Below the pieces are notes generated by a model. The model saw only the letters and a program-made list of their open reading frames with translations. It searched no databases and was not told the DNA's origin. A stretch of DNA of 64,000 nt, from the NCBI GenBank assembly GCA_028866015.1, contig JAGWIW010000005.1:1-64000 (forward strand), read 5' to 3'. Source of the stretch: Betaproteobacteria bacterium. GTDB lineage: Bacteria > Pseudomonadota > Gammaproteobacteria > Burkholderiales > Ferrovaceae. Positions 51,938 to 62,157 of the stretch are shown here, in pieces. The translations under genes and the position numbers were made by a program. Position 1 is the first letter of the stretch. Each line of letters starts with the position of its first letter.

Positions 51938-53584
51938 ATGTCCGATCTCACCCGAACCACCGCCTGGGCCGCCTTGCAACAGCACCAGCATGCCATCGCC
52001 CCGCTGCACCTGCGGGATCTGTTCGCCCGTGACCCCGGCCGCTTCGAACGGTTTTCGCTGCAAGCGGGGCCCCTGTTCCTGGACTACTCCAAGAACCGCA
52101 TCACCGATGAAACCCTGACCCTGTTGCTTGCCCTGGCACGGGAATCGCAGCTGCCGGAATGGATCGAGCGCCTTTTCCGCGGCGATCGCGTAAACGGCAC
52201 CGAGCGCCGCGCCGCCTTGCACACGGCCCTGCGTCACCGTGACCATTCGCCCGTACTGCTGGACGGGACAGATGTCATGCCGGACGTGCGGCGCGTGCTG
52301 GATCAAATGCGACGTTTTTCCGAGTCCGTGCGCAGCGGCGAGTGGCGCGGCTACACCGGGCAACCCATCACGGACGTGGTCAACATCGGCATCGGCGGCT
52401 CCGACCTGGGCCCGGCCATGGTGGTGAGCGCGCTCGATGCCGATTGCGGCCCGCTCCGGCTGCATTTCGTGTCGAATGTGGATGGTGCGGACCTGTCCCT
52501 CACCTTGCGCAGGCTCAACCCTGCACAAACCCTGTTCGTGATCGCCTCGAAAACTTTCACCACCCAGGAAACACTGCTCAACGCCCGCTCGGCGCGCGAC
52601 TGGTTTCTGGCACAAGCGGGCAACCCGTCCCACGTGGCCCGCCATTTCGTCGCCGTGTCCACCCACCGGGATGAAGTGGTGCGTTTCGGCATCGACCCGG
52701 CCCACATGTTCGAATTCTGGGATTGGGTGGGTGGGCGCTATTCCCTGTGGTCTGCCATTGGCCTGCCGATCGCGCTCGCCATCGGCATGGACCGGTTTGA
52801 CGCCCTGCTCACCGGCGCCAATGAAATGGACGAGCACTTCCGCCACAGCCCCCTGGCGCGCAACATGCCGGTGCTGCTGGGCCTGCTGGGCGTGTGGTAC
52901 ACCAATTTCTTTGGCGCCCAGACCCATGCCATCCTGCCTTATGACCAGGGCATGCACCGCTTTGTCAGCCACATCCAGCAAGTGGTCATGGAAAGCAGCG
53001 GCAAAAACGTCACGCGCGATGGCCGTCCCGTGTCCTGCGCCACCGGCAGCGTGGTGTGGGGAGGACCCGGAACCAACGGCCAGCATGCCTACTTCCAGTT
53101 GCTGCACCAGGGCACGCCGCTCATCCCGGCCGACTTTCTGGCACCCATCGAATCGCGCACGCCCCTGGGTGAACATCACCGCGTGCTGCTGTCCAATTTC
53201 CTGGCGCAGCCCGAAGCCCTCATGCGCGGCAAGACTGCCCAGGAGGTCCGTGTCGAACTGGAACGCGCCGGCCTCAAGGGGGACGACATCGAACGACTGC
53301 TGCCGCACCGCTGCTTTTCCGGAAACCGTCCCAGCAATACCCTGCTTTTCCAGAAGCTGGATGCCCGAACCCTGGGTGCACTGATCGCCCTTTATGAGCA
53401 CAAGACGTTCGTGCAGAGCGTAGTGTGGGATATCAACGCCTTCGACCAGTGGGGTGTGGAACTGGGCAAGCAACTGGCGCGCGACCTGCTTTCAGAACTG
53501 TCTGGCATGCCGGCACGCGCACCCCACGACGCCTCCACCAGCGGGCTCCTGGACCATGTGCGCAAACGCCTGCCCTCTGCCTGA
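51938..53584 (+). CDS. pgi: Glucose-6-phosphate isomerase
   Basis: A 548-residue isomerase, the length of E. coli Pgi. It has [14 protein letters not shown] (~150), [21 protein letters not shown] (~210), [20 protein letters not shown] (~325) and [11 protein letters not shown], with [18 protein letters not shown] containing the catalytic histidine region (~375). It starts one base after glgB. It links the glycogen branch to glycolysis. Confidence 0.97.
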   Translation: MSDLTRTTAWAALQQHQHAIAPLHLRDLFARDPGRFERFSLQAGPLFLDYSKNRITDETLTLLLALARESQLPEWIERLFRGDRVNGTERRAALHTALRHRDHSPVLLDGTDVMPDVRRVLDQMRRFSESVRSGEWRGYTGQPITDVVNIGIGGSDLGPAMVVSALDADCGPLRLHFVSNVDGADLSLTLRRLNPAQTLFVIASKTFTTQETLLNARSARDWFLAQAGNPSHVARHFVAVSTHRDEVVRFGIDPAHMFEFWDWVGGRYSLWSAIGLPIALAIGMDRFDALLTGANEMDEHFRHSPLARNMPVLLGLLGVWYTNFFGAQTHAILPYDQGMHRFVSHIQQVVMESSGKNVTRDGRPVSCATGSVVWGGPGTNGQHAYFQLLHQGTPLIPADFLAPIESRTPLGEHHRVLLSNFLAQPEALMRGKTAQEVRVELERAGLKGDDIERLLPHRCFSGNRPSNTLLFQKLDARTLGALIALYEHKTFVQSVVWDINAFDQWGVELGKQLARDLLSELSGMPARAPHDASTSGLLDHVRKRLPSA

Positions 53585-53592
53585 GCGTTCCC

Positions 53593-55065
53593 GTGAAAAT
53601 CCTTTTCGTCACTTCCGAAATCCATCCCCTGGTCAAAACCGGCGGGCTGGCCGATGTGAGTCACGCCTTGCCGCTGGCCCTGCGCCAGGCCGGGCTCGAT
53701 GTGCGCGTGCTGGTACCGGGGTATCCCGGCGTCCTGTCTCGCTTGGGCAAGGCCAGCACGGTCTGCACGCTGGAAGCCCTGGCCCCCATCTGGTCTCCTG
53801 CGCGCCTGCTGGAAGGCCAGCTGGGAGACACCGGCCTGCCCTTGTGGGTGGTGGACTGCCCCAGTCTGTACGACCGTCCGGGAGGCCCTTATCAGGGCCC
53901 TGACGGTCGAGACTGGGATGACAATCCCCTGCGTTTTGGCTTTCTCTGCCATGTGGGGGCCTGGCTGTGCAGCGCACCGGCACCGTTGCCATGGAGCCCG
54001 GATGTGGTCCATTGCAACGACTGGCAGGCCGGCCTCATCCCTGCCCTGCTGCGCCACCACCAGGGCCCGCCGGTGCCCAGCGTGATGACCATCCACAACC
54101 TGGCCTTCCAGGGCAACTTCGACCCGCTTTGGGTGACGCGCCTGGGCCTGCCCATGGAAAGCTTCCACATGCACGGCCTGGAGTTTCACGGGCGGCTGTC
54201 GTTTCTCAAGGCCGGCATTAACTATGCCGACCGCATCACCACAGTCAGCCCGCGCTATGCAGAGGAGATCCAGACGCCGGAAATGGGTTGCGGACTGGAT
54301 GGCCTGCTGCGCCACCGACAGGCTGAGCTTGCCGGAATCCTCAATGGCATTGATGAAAGCTGGAACCCGGCCTGCGATCCGGCGCTGCCTGCGGCCTTCG
54401 ATGCCCAGCGCCTGGCTGCCGGAAAGCGCCGCAACAAGACCACCTTGCAGCAAGACTGCGGCCTGGCCAAGGATCCGGATGTTCCCCTGCTGGGTCTGGT
54501 CAGCCGCCTCACGTACCAGAAAGGCATCGACCTGCTGCTCGATACCCTGCCCGCACTCATGGAGCACCCCCTCCAGCTGATCGTGCTGGGAAGCGGCGAA
54601 GCCGACATGGAAAGCCGCCTGCGCGAAGTGGCAGACACCTATCCCGGGCGCGTGAGCGTGACCCTGGCTTTCGATGAACCCCTTTCGCATCGCATCATTG
54701 CCGGCAGTGACCTGTTCCTCATGCCGTCTCGTTTCGAACCCTGTGGGTTGGCCCAGATGTACGCCATGCGCTATGGCACGCCTCCCGTGGTCTGCGAAAC
54801 GGGAGGGCTAGCGGACACGGTGGTGGATTGCACGGAGGGCACCCTGGGCGAACGCAGGGCCACCGGTTTCACGTTCCGGAATGCCACGCCGGAGGCCTTC
54901 AAGGCTGCCGTGCAGCGGGCCCTTTCAACCTACGAGATGCGTACCATCTGGCGTCAGTTGCAAAAAACCGGCATGCGCCGGGATTTCAGCTGGAAACAGC
55001 CCGCGGCGGACTACGCAGGCATATACCACACCCTTTCCACAAGGGCGCAGACACCACAGTCCTGA
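53593..55065 (+). CDS. glgA: Glycogen synthase (ADP-glucose, GT5)
   Basis: A 490-residue GT5 enzyme starting at a GTG at 53593 (KILFVTSEIHPLVKTGGLAD); the frame is open further upstream inside pgi but this is the family N-terminus. The KTGGL motif binds ADP-glucose. Other GT5 marks: FLKAGINYADRITTVSPRYA (~205), LVSRLTYQKGIDLLLD (~305) and the MPSRFEPCGLAQMYAMRYGT nucleotide-sugar motif (~377) with conserved glutamate. It adds alpha-1,4 glucose units. The ribosome site is weak. It ends 6 bp from convergent glgP. Confidence 0.96.
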   Translation: MKILFVTSEIHPLVKTGGLADVSHALPLALRQAGLDVRVLVPGYPGVLSRLGKASTVCTLEALAPIWSPARLLEGQLGDTGLPLWVVDCPSLYDRPGGPYQGPDGRDWDDNPLRFGFLCHVGAWLCSAPAPLPWSPDVVHCNDWQAGLIPALLRHHQGPPVPSVMTIHNLAFQGNFDPLWVTRLGLPMESFHMHGLEFHGRLSFLKAGINYADRITTVSPRYAEEIQTPEMGCGLDGLLRHRQAELAGILNGIDESWNPACDPALPAAFDAQRLAAGKRRNKTTLQQDCGLAKDPDVPLLGLVSRLTYQKGIDLLLDTLPALMEHPLQLIVLGSGEADMESRLREVADTYPGRVSVTLAFDEPLSHRIIAGSDLFLMPSRFEPCGLAQMYAMRYGTPPVVCETGGLADTVVDCTEGTLGERRATGFTFRNATPEAFKAAVQRALSTYEMRTIWRQLQKTGMRRDFSWKQPAADYAGIYHTLSTRAQTPQS

Positions 55066-55071
55066 TGCTGG

Positions 55072-57645
55072 TCACAGCCAGGTCATGAGCCCCATTTCGA
55101 ATGGATGGGTAAGGCTGGGATGCTGCGGATAGATGCGGACGTGGTAGTCGAGCTGTCCGCACAGTTCCGGTTGCAAGTCGAGCACGAACAGGTGTTCGCG
55201 CCCCCCTTCGAGAGGTCCCTGGCATTCAAAGTGAAACGGCGGCACGGCCCGGTGTCCTGTGCCGGTCAGGGAACGGCTGAGCAACAGTTCCACACAAAGG
55301 TCGGATGCCTGCAGGCCGTCCAGCGTCACGGCCACTTCCACCCGCATGCTGGAACCATAAGTCAGATGCCGCACCGGCGCATCGAGCCGGCGAATCGCCA
55401 CCTTGGGCCAGGAATGCCGCACCCTCGCCTTCCACTGGGCCACCTCGCGCGCCAGGTCGAAATGACCGTCCCGGAAACGCGCACCCTGGCGGATGGCCGG
55501 CAGGTAATAACGATCGAGATATTCGTTGAACATGCGCCCGGTGTTGAACTGCGTGAGCGTGGTGGCCATGGCAGCTTTTGATTTGGCGACCCAGCCGCTG
55601 GAAAAGCCGAACTTGCCGCGGTCGTAATAAAGCGGCACCACCTGGTCCTGGAGAATTTCGTAGAGGGTGCGCGCATCTTCCTGGCTGCGCCGGCTTTCAT
55701 CCAGGTAATCCGGGGCCGGGCGGATGGCCCAGCCGTTTTTCCCGTCATAGCCTTCACCCCACCAGCCATCCAGCACGCTCAGGTTGAGCGTGCCGTTGAT
55801 GCCGGCCTTCATGCCGGAAGTACCGCTGGCCTCCATGGGGTATAGCGGTGTGTTGAGCCACACATCCACCCCGGCCACCAGGCGGCGAGCGAGCCCCATG
55901 TCATAGTTTTCCAGCAGCAGGATCTTGTCCTGGAATTCAGGCATTGCCGCAATCGCATGAATGCGACGCATCATGTCCTGGCCGGGCTGGTCCGCGGGAT
56001 GGGCCTTGCCCGCAAAAATGAACAGCACCGGGCACTGGGGGTTGAGCACGATCTGGCGCAGCCAGTCGAGGTGGGTAAACAGCAGGTCGGCCCGTTTGTA
56101 AGTGGCAAAGCGCCGCGCAAAGCCGATGGTCAGCACGTTGGGATCGTGCAGGTCGGCCTGCTTGAGCATGCGTTCGAGGTGTGCATCGTTGCCCAGGTTG
56201 CGGTAATGCCGGGTGGATACGCGTTCGCGCACGGCGTACAGCATCTGCGACTTGAGGGACTGGCGCACGCTCCAGTAGAGGTGGTCCGGAATGTCGTTGA
56301 CGCTGTTCCAGAAGGCGCGGTCGGAAAGGCGATTGCGCCATTCGCCGCCGATGAAGCGGTCGAACAGGTCCATCCATTCGCGCGCCAGGAACGTGGGCAC
56401 GTGTACCGCATTGGTGACATACCCCATGGGGTTTTCACGCGACGGAATCTGTGGCCAGAAGCCGCCGCAGATGCGCGAGCTCACTTCGCCGTGAATGCGC
56501 GACACCCCGTTCTGGTGGCGCGAGCCGCGCACGGCCAGCGCGGTCATGTTGAATTCGGATCCCCCTTCGCCCGGATCGTCACCCAGGGCCAGCAGGGCGT
56601 CCATGTCGATGCCCAGATCATGGGCGACACCCTGGAAATAATGGGACACCATGTCGCGCGCAAAATGATCGTGGCCTGCCGGCACCGGCGTATGGGTGGT
56701 GAACACGGTATTGGCCGCCACCGCTTCCAGGGCGGCCGGCCATTCGAGGCCGGCTTCCTTGACCAGGCCGCGCATGCGCTCCAGCACCAGGAAAGCCGCA
56801 TGGCCTTCGTTGATGTGCCATACGGTGGGTTTGAGGCCCAGGCGTGCCAGGGCCCGCGCCCCGCCCACCCCGAGCACGATCTCCTGCTCGATGCGGATTT
56901 TGCGGTCACCGCCATAGAGTCGGTGCGTAATTTCACGATCGTCCGGCGCATTTTCCGGAAGGTCAGTGTCCAGCAGGTAAATTTTGACGTTGCCGACCCG
57001 GGCCCACCACACTTTCACCTGGATTGTGCGCGCTCCCATCACCACCGGCACATGGATTTCCTGCCCTGCATCGTCCAGCGCAGGGTGCACCGGCAGTTCA
57101 TCGAAATCGGAATCGGCGTTGAGGGCAATCTGGTTGCCTTCGCGGTCGATGGTCTGCATGAAATAGCCTTGCCGGTAGAGCAGGCCAACCCCCACGAAAG
57201 GCAGGCCCAGATCGCTTGCCGCCTTGCAATGGTCACCGGCCAGGATGCCCAGGCCGCCTGAATAGATGGGAAAACTTTCGTGAAACCCGAATTCTGCGCA
57301 GAAATAGGCCACCAGGTCGGCTTCGCCAAGCTTGCCAGGGCGGCGCAGCGATCCGTTGTGGTAGGTATCGAATGCCGACAGCACCCGGTTGTAGGCGGTC
57401 AGAAAGGTCTGGTCTTCGGCCGCTTCATTGAGGTGGTGTTCGTCGATGCGACGCAGGAAGCGAATCGGGTTGGCCCCGGTCAGGTCCCACAGGCGCGGAT
57501 GCAGCCGTGCAAACAGCGTGCGGGTGGGTCGATCCCAGCTGTACCAGAGGTTGTTGGCCAGTTCTTCCAGGCGCGCCAGCTTGGCCGGAATTTTAGGGCT
57601 GGTTTCCACCACGAACCGGGTACCCGGCCACTGACCATTTTCCAT
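55072..57645 (-). CDS. glgP: Alpha-glucan (glycogen/maltodextrin) phosphorylase
   Basis: An 857-residue PLP-dependent phosphorylase of the DUF3417-containing type found in Thermotoga and many bacteria. The N-terminal DUF3417 domain is at ~20-130 (LEELANNLWYSWDRPTRTLF). The catalytic part has EFGFHESFPIYSGGLGILAG (~117-136), and the PLP lysine is in GTSGMKAGINGTLNLSVLDG (~612). It releases glucose-1-phosphate from glycogen ends. It has its own minus-strand unit, tail to tail with glgA. Confidence 0.95.
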   Translation of the reverse strand: MENGQWPGTRFVVETSPKIPAKLARLEELANNLWYSWDRPTRTLFARLHPRLWDLTGANPIRFLRRIDEHHLNEAAEDQTFLTAYNRVLSAFDTYHNGSLRRPGKLGEADLVAYFCAEFGFHESFPIYSGGLGILAGDHCKAASDLGLPFVGVGLLYRQGYFMQTIDREGNQIALNADSDFDELPVHPALDDAGQEIHVPVVMGARTIQVKVWWARVGNVKIYLLDTDLPENAPDDREITHRLYGGDRKIRIEQEIVLGVGGARALARLGLKPTVWHINEGHAAFLVLERMRGLVKEAGLEWPAALEAVAANTVFTTHTPVPAGHDHFARDMVSHYFQGVAHDLGIDMDALLALGDDPGEGGSEFNMTALAVRGSRHQNGVSRIHGEVSSRICGGFWPQIPSRENPMGYVTNAVHVPTFLAREWMDLFDRFIGGEWRNRLSDRAFWNSVNDIPDHLYWSVRQSLKSQMLYAVRERVSTRHYRNLGNDAHLERMLKQADLHDPNVLTIGFARRFATYKRADLLFTHLDWLRQIVLNPQCPVLFIFAGKAHPADQPGQDMMRRIHAIAAMPEFQDKILLLENYDMGLARRLVAGVDVWLNTPLYPMEASGTSGMKAGINGTLNLSVLDGWWGEGYDGKNGWAIRPAPDYLDESRRSQEDARTLYEILQDQVVPLYYDRGKFGFSSGWVAKSKAAMATTLTQFNTGRMFNEYLDRYYLPAIRQGARFRDGHFDLAREVAQWKARVRHSWPKVAIRRLDAPVRHLTYGSSMRVEVAVTLDGLQASDLCVELLLSRSLTGTGHRAVPPFHFECQGPLEGGREHLFVLDLQPELCGQLDYHVRIYPQHPSLTHPFEMGLMTWL

Positions 57646-57686
57646 GAATGTTCCCTAACGCTATCTCATCAAGACTAACACAGCTT

Positions 57687-60074
57687 TCACGAGTTCAGGG
57701 GTTCCAGGTGGCGCGCTTTCATGCGGTAATCGAGCACAGTCCCCTTGCGCGCCCGGTTGCCCTGGTAGCGCCTGAGTGCAGCCGGCGCCAGCTCGGCCAG
57801 CACTTCGGTGCCGGCCCGGTTCACACCGTGCACCACCACGCCGCCCGGCCCCACCGGACAAACCGACAGCAGCGATTCCCCGCGGTCCAGACCCATCAGG
57901 ATCACGCCGCGTCCGCGCGGCATGGCGCGCAATTCGTCGGCACTGAACACCAGCAGGCGGCCTTTCTCGGACAGGGCGGCCACTGCAGTGAACGGAAGCA
58001 AACAGCGTGCCGGTGCAATGGGTGTTTCGCCTGCTTCCAGGGTCAGGAATGCTTTTCCACCCTTGACTCGCGAGACCAGGTCTTCGGCTGCCACCACGAA
58101 TCCGGCCCCGCCGCTGCCCGCCACCAGGTACCGTTCGCCCGGGGCAACGGCAAACGCTTGGCTGACTCGGGCCCCTGCCTGCAGGTCGATGAGCGTGGTC
58201 ACCGGAACCCCGTCGCCGCGCCCGCCCGGAATCTCGGATGCCTTGACGGTATAGGCCCGCCCCAGGGTATCCAGCACCACGATGCCGTGCACGGTACGCG
58301 TTTCCATCACGGCCAGGGCGGCATCTCCAGCCTTGTAGGCAAACTGGCTGGCATCAAGCTGGTGTCCCTGGCGCGAGCGGATCCAGCCATTGCGCGAGAG
58401 GGTGATGGTGACCGGTTCGTCCAGCACGGTGGGGGCCACCACGGCCGCTTCCACGGCTTCGATGAGCGTGCGACGGGAATCGCCGTACTGCTTGATGTCC
58501 GCCTCGATTTCGCTGCACAGCAGTTCCGTCTGCGCTTCCCGATGATCCAGCAGATGGCGCAGGTCACGCCGTTCCGCCTTGAGGGATTTGAGCTCCTGCT
58601 CGATCTTGATGCCTTCCAGGCGCGCCAGCTGGCGCAGTCGGATTTCAAGGATGTCCTCCGCCTGCACTTCGGTGAGTCCAAACTGGTGCATCAGGGCGGC
58701 CTTGGGCTCATCCGATTCCCGGATCACGCGGATCACTTCGTCGATGTGCAGCAGCGCCAGCTGGCGCCCTTCCAGGATGTGGATGCGCCGGTCCACCTCG
58801 TTCAGGCGGTGGCGGCTGCGGCGCACCACGGTTTGGTAGCGGAAGTCGATCCATTCCACCAGGATGGTGCGCAGATCCTTCTGGCGCGGCCGGCCATCAC
58901 GCCCCAGCAACACCAGGTTGATGGGGAGATTGGATTCGAGCCGCGTGTGGGCCAGCAGCAGGTTCACGAACTCCTGGGGGTCCTGGCGACTGGATTTGGG
59001 TTCGAACACGAGGCGCACCGGCGACTGCTTGTCCGATTCGTCGCGCACCGTGTCCAGGGCGCCCAGCATCAGCGCCTTGAGGTTGGCCTGTTCGGGAGTA
59101 AGGGACTTCTTGCCTTCACGCGGGCGGGGGTTGGTCACCTTTTCCACGTCTTCCAGCACTTCGCGGGCCGAAACGCCATAGGGCAATTCGGTCACGACCA
59201 CGCGCCACTGGCCGCGCGCCAGCTCCTCCACGGTCCAGCGTGCGCGGGTTTTCAGGCTGCCGCGGCCGCTTGCGTAAGCGGCGGCAATGTCTTCCGGGCT
59301 GGAAATGATCTGGCCGCCGCCGGGCAGGTCGGGCCCCTTGATGATTTTGAGCAGTCGCTGCAAGGGGAGTTCAGGATCGCGCAGCAGGGCGATGGCAGCT
59401 TTTCCCACCTCTGTCAGGTTGTGAGACGGGATTTCCGTGGCCATGCCCACCCCGATGCCGGTGGCGCCGTTGAGCAGCAGCATGGGCAGCCGCGCCGGCA
59501 GCAGCTTGGGTTCCTTGAACGAGCCGTCATAGTTGGGCCCGAAATCCACCGTGTCGCGATCGATTTCGGAAAGCAGCAGTTCGGCCACCGGGGTCAGCCG
59601 GCATTCGGTGTAACGCATGGCGGCTGCGCCGTCCCCGTCCCGGCTGCCGAAGTTACCCTGGCCGTCGATGAGGGGATAGCGCAGGGTGAAATCCTGCGCC
59701 TGGCGCACCAGGGCTTCGTAAGCAGCCGAGTCGCCATGGGGGTGATATTTGCCGATCACGTCACCCACCACGCGCGCCGATTTCACGTGCCTTGCCGGGC
59801 GATACAGCCCCAGTTCGTGCATGGCAAACAGGATGCGGCGCTGCACCGGTTTCTGGCCGTCAGACACATCCGGCAGGGCGCGCCCCATGACCACGCTCAT
59901 GGCGTATTCAAGGTAGCTGCGTTCAACGAACGCGGACAGGTCCAGCGCCTCGTCGCCGTTGCCTGATGCCTGCGGAGGCTGGCCCGGGGGCGGGGTACCG
60001 GCCGGCGGCCCCTCGGCAGCGGGCGAAAAAAGATCGCCGGTTGGATCCGGACTGGGAGTCTTGCTTCGGGTCAT
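57687..60074 (-). CDS. parC: DNA topoisomerase IV subunit A
   Basis: A 795-residue type IIA topoisomerase subunit. The cleavage tyrosine is in [10 protein letters not shown] (~152). The quinolone-resistance region reads [18 protein letters not shown] with the wild-type Ser and Glu retained (~107-125). The C-terminal domain has the [13 protein letters not shown]-type beta-pinwheel strands. The length and parE-parC order identify ParC rather than GyrA. It starts immediately after the parE stop. Confidence 0.95.
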   Translation of the reverse strand: MTRSKTPSPDPTGDLFSPAAEGPPAGTPPPGQPPQASGNGDEALDLSAFVERSYLEYAMSVVMGRALPDVSDGQKPVQRRILFAMHELGLYRPARHVKSARVVGDVIGKYHPHGDSAAYEALVRQAQDFTLRYPLIDGQGNFGSRDGDGAAAMRYTECRLTPVAELLLSEIDRDTVDFGPNYDGSFKEPKLLPARLPMLLLNGATGIGVGMATEIPSHNLTEVGKAAIALLRDPELPLQRLLKIIKGPDLPGGGQIISSPEDIAAAYASGRGSLKTRARWTVEELARGQWRVVVTELPYGVSAREVLEDVEKVTNPRPREGKKSLTPEQANLKALMLGALDTVRDESDKQSPVRLVFEPKSSRQDPQEFVNLLLAHTRLESNLPINLVLLGRDGRPRQKDLRTILVEWIDFRYQTVVRRSRHRLNEVDRRIHILEGRQLALLHIDEVIRVIRESDEPKAALMHQFGLTEVQAEDILEIRLRQLARLEGIKIEQELKSLKAERRDLRHLLDHREAQTELLCSEIEADIKQYGDSRRTLIEAVEAAVVAPTVLDEPVTITLSRNGWIRSRQGHQLDASQFAYKAGDAALAVMETRTVHGIVVLDTLGRAYTVKASEIPGGRGDGVPVTTLIDLQAGARVSQAFAVAPGERYLVAGSGGAGFVVAAEDLVSRVKGGKAFLTLEAGETPIAPARCLLPFTAVAALSEKGRLLVFSADELRAMPRGRGVILMGLDRGESLLSVCPVGPGGVVVHGVNRAGTEVLAELAPAALRRYQGNRARKGTVLDYRMKARHLEPLNS

Positions 60075-62051
60075 TTAGATATCCACTTCCACATCGGTGC
60101 CGTGCTGCTCCATCCATTCGCGCCGGGCACTGGCTTCCCCCTTGCCCATCAGGCGCGAAAAGACGGTATGGGCGGTGCCGCGGTCATGCGCCAGGATGCG
60201 CACCGGCAGCACGCGCCGGGTATCGGGATTCATGGTGGTTTCCCACAGCTGTTCCGGATTCATTTCGCCCAGGCCCTTGAACCGCCCCACGCTCCAGCTG
60301 CCTGGGCGCAGGCCCTCTTTCTGCAGCCGGTCTTCCAGTGCCGTGAGCTCGCCTTCATCCAGGGCGTAGAGTTTGCGCGCCGGTCGCTTGCCGTGCGGGG
60401 GCACGTCGATGCGGAACAGCGGAGGACTTGCCACGCACACATGCCCGGCGGCGATGAGGGCCGGAAAATGCATGAAAAACAGCGTGAGCAGCAGCACCTT
60501 GATGTGGCTGCCGTCCACGTCCGCATCCGACATGATCACGATGCGTTCGTAGCGCCGGCCCGACAGGTCCGGCTGCTCGTCCGGACCGTGCGGGTCCACC
60601 CCGATGGCCACGGCGATATCGTGGATTTCAGTGTTGCCGAAAAGCCGGTCGCGATCCACCTCGAACGTGTTCAGGACCTTGCCGCGCAGGGGCAGGATGG
60701 CCTGGGTATGCTTGTTGCGAGCCAGCTTGGCCGAACCTCCGGCGGAATCGCCTTCCACCAGGAACAGCTCGCGTTCCGTCACGTCGTCGGATTCGCAATC
60801 GGTGAGCTTGCCGGGCAGCACCGCCACGCCGCTGCCTTTTTTCTTTTCCACCTTCTGGCTCGACTTCATGCGCGCCATGGCCTGGCGGATGGCCAGTTCG
60901 GCAATTTTCTTGCCCCACTCCACGTGCCCGTTGAGCCAGACCTCGAAAGGGTCGCGGATCATGCCTGAAACCAGCTTGAGGGCGTCGCGGCTGGTGAGTT
61001 TTTCCTTGGTCTGCCCCTGGAACTGGGGATCGAGGATGCGCGCCGACAGCACATAATGCAGGCGCGCCGACACGTCTTCCATCTGCAGGCGCACGCCGCG
61101 CGGCAGCAGGCTGTGATGGTCGATGAAGGACTTCACGGCTTCGAACACGCCGGTACGCAATCCCGCCTCGTGCGTCCCCCCGGCAGCCGTGGGAATGAGG
61201 TTGACGTAGGATTCCCCCTGGCCGGCGCCCTCTTCGATCCAGGCGAAAGCCCAGGCCGCCCCTTCCCCTTCGGCAAAGCTGTCGGCCTCGGAACGGGTTT
61301 CCACATAACGCTCGCCGGCAAACACCGGAACGGCAGGCTCCTGGTGGTCCGAAAGCTCTTCCAGGTAACCTTTCAGCCCCTCGGGGTAGTGCCAGGTGCG
61401 GGTGGGCACGACCTTGTCGCGCTCCACGTGCAGGATCACGTTCACGCCAGGCAGCAGCACGGCCTTGGCGCGCAACACCCGCTCCAGTTCCTGCAGCGAC
61501 ACTTGGGGTGAATCGAAATAGCGCGGATCGGGCGTGGCTCGCACCAGCGTTCCGGATTCGCTGGCCGGGCACTTGCCCACCACGGCCAGCGGCTCCACCA
61601 CGGCGCCATCGGCGAACACGATGCGGTGGATTTTCCCTTCCCGCCGCACAGTCACTTCCAGGCGCCGGGACAGCGCATTGGTTACGGACACGCCCACCCC
61701 ATGCAAGCCCCCGGAAAACGCGTAGGCGCCGGCGCCCCCGGTTTTGTCGAACTTGCCCCCCGCATGCAGGCGCGTGAACACGAGCTGGACCGTGGGTTCC
61801 TTCTCTTCCGGATGCAGACCCACGGGGATACCCCGCCCGTCGTCCTCCACGCTCACGGAACCGTCGGCATGCAACGTGACTTCGATGCGGGAGGCGAAAC
61901 CGCCCAGCGCTTCGTCGGCCGCGTTGTCGATGACTTCCTGGATGATGTGGGTGGGATCCTGGGTCCGGGTGTACATCCCCGGACGCTCCTTGACGGGCTC
62001 GAGCCCTTTCAGGACGCGGATGCTGGATTCGCTATAACGACCTTGTGCCAA
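60075..62051 (-). CDS. parE: DNA topoisomerase IV subunit B
   Basis: A 658-residue ATPase subunit that starts at a TTG (62049-62051) with AAGGA 8 nt upstream; no in-frame ATG serves better. It has the GHKL motifs EVIDNAADEALGG, VEDDGRGIPVGLHPEEKEPT and TGGAGAYAFSGGLHGVGVSV (~105-124), and the TOPRIM motifs LFLVEGDSAGGSAKLARN and IVIMSDADVDGSHIKVLLL. With ParC it decatenates replicated chromosomes. parC follows with no gap. Confidence 0.95.
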   Translation of the reverse strand: MAQGRYSESSIRVLKGLEPVKERPGMYTRTQDPTHIIQEVIDNAADEALGGFASRIEVTLHADGSVSVEDDGRGIPVGLHPEEKEPTVQLVFTRLHAGGKFDKTGGAGAYAFSGGLHGVGVSVTNALSRRLEVTVRREGKIHRIVFADGAVVEPLAVVGKCPASESGTLVRATPDPRYFDSPQVSLQELERVLRAKAVLLPGVNVILHVERDKVVPTRTWHYPEGLKGYLEELSDHQEPAVPVFAGERYVETRSEADSFAEGEGAAWAFAWIEEGAGQGESYVNLIPTAAGGTHEAGLRTGVFEAVKSFIDHHSLLPRGVRLQMEDVSARLHYVLSARILDPQFQGQTKEKLTSRDALKLVSGMIRDPFEVWLNGHVEWGKKIAELAIRQAMARMKSSQKVEKKKGSGVAVLPGKLTDCESDDVTERELFLVEGDSAGGSAKLARNKHTQAILPLRGKVLNTFEVDRDRLFGNTEIHDIAVAIGVDPHGPDEQPDLSGRRYERIVIMSDADVDGSHIKVLLLTLFFMHFPALIAAGHVCVASPPLFRIDVPPHGKRPARKLYALDEGELTALEDRLQKEGLRPGSWSVGRFKGLGEMNPEQLWETTMNPDTRRVLPVRILAHDRGTAHTVFSRLMGKGEASARREWMEQHGTDVEVDI

Positions 62052-62157
62052 AAGACATTTCCTTGCAATACCCGTACGAACGGCAGTCTTGCCGCTAAAA
62101 TGCTGCCTGCGATCATCGCATCATTGGGAGCGCTCGCCAAGTCTTGCGCAGTCGGTC

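Noticed and set aside
51917-53473. A 518-codon minus-strand open frame opposite pgi
   Set aside because: Shadow of pgi, whose catalytic motifs are all intact.
57648-59966. A 772-codon open frame opposite parC
   Set aside because: Antisense shadow of parC; no domain, no ribosome site, and parC motifs on the other strand are complete.
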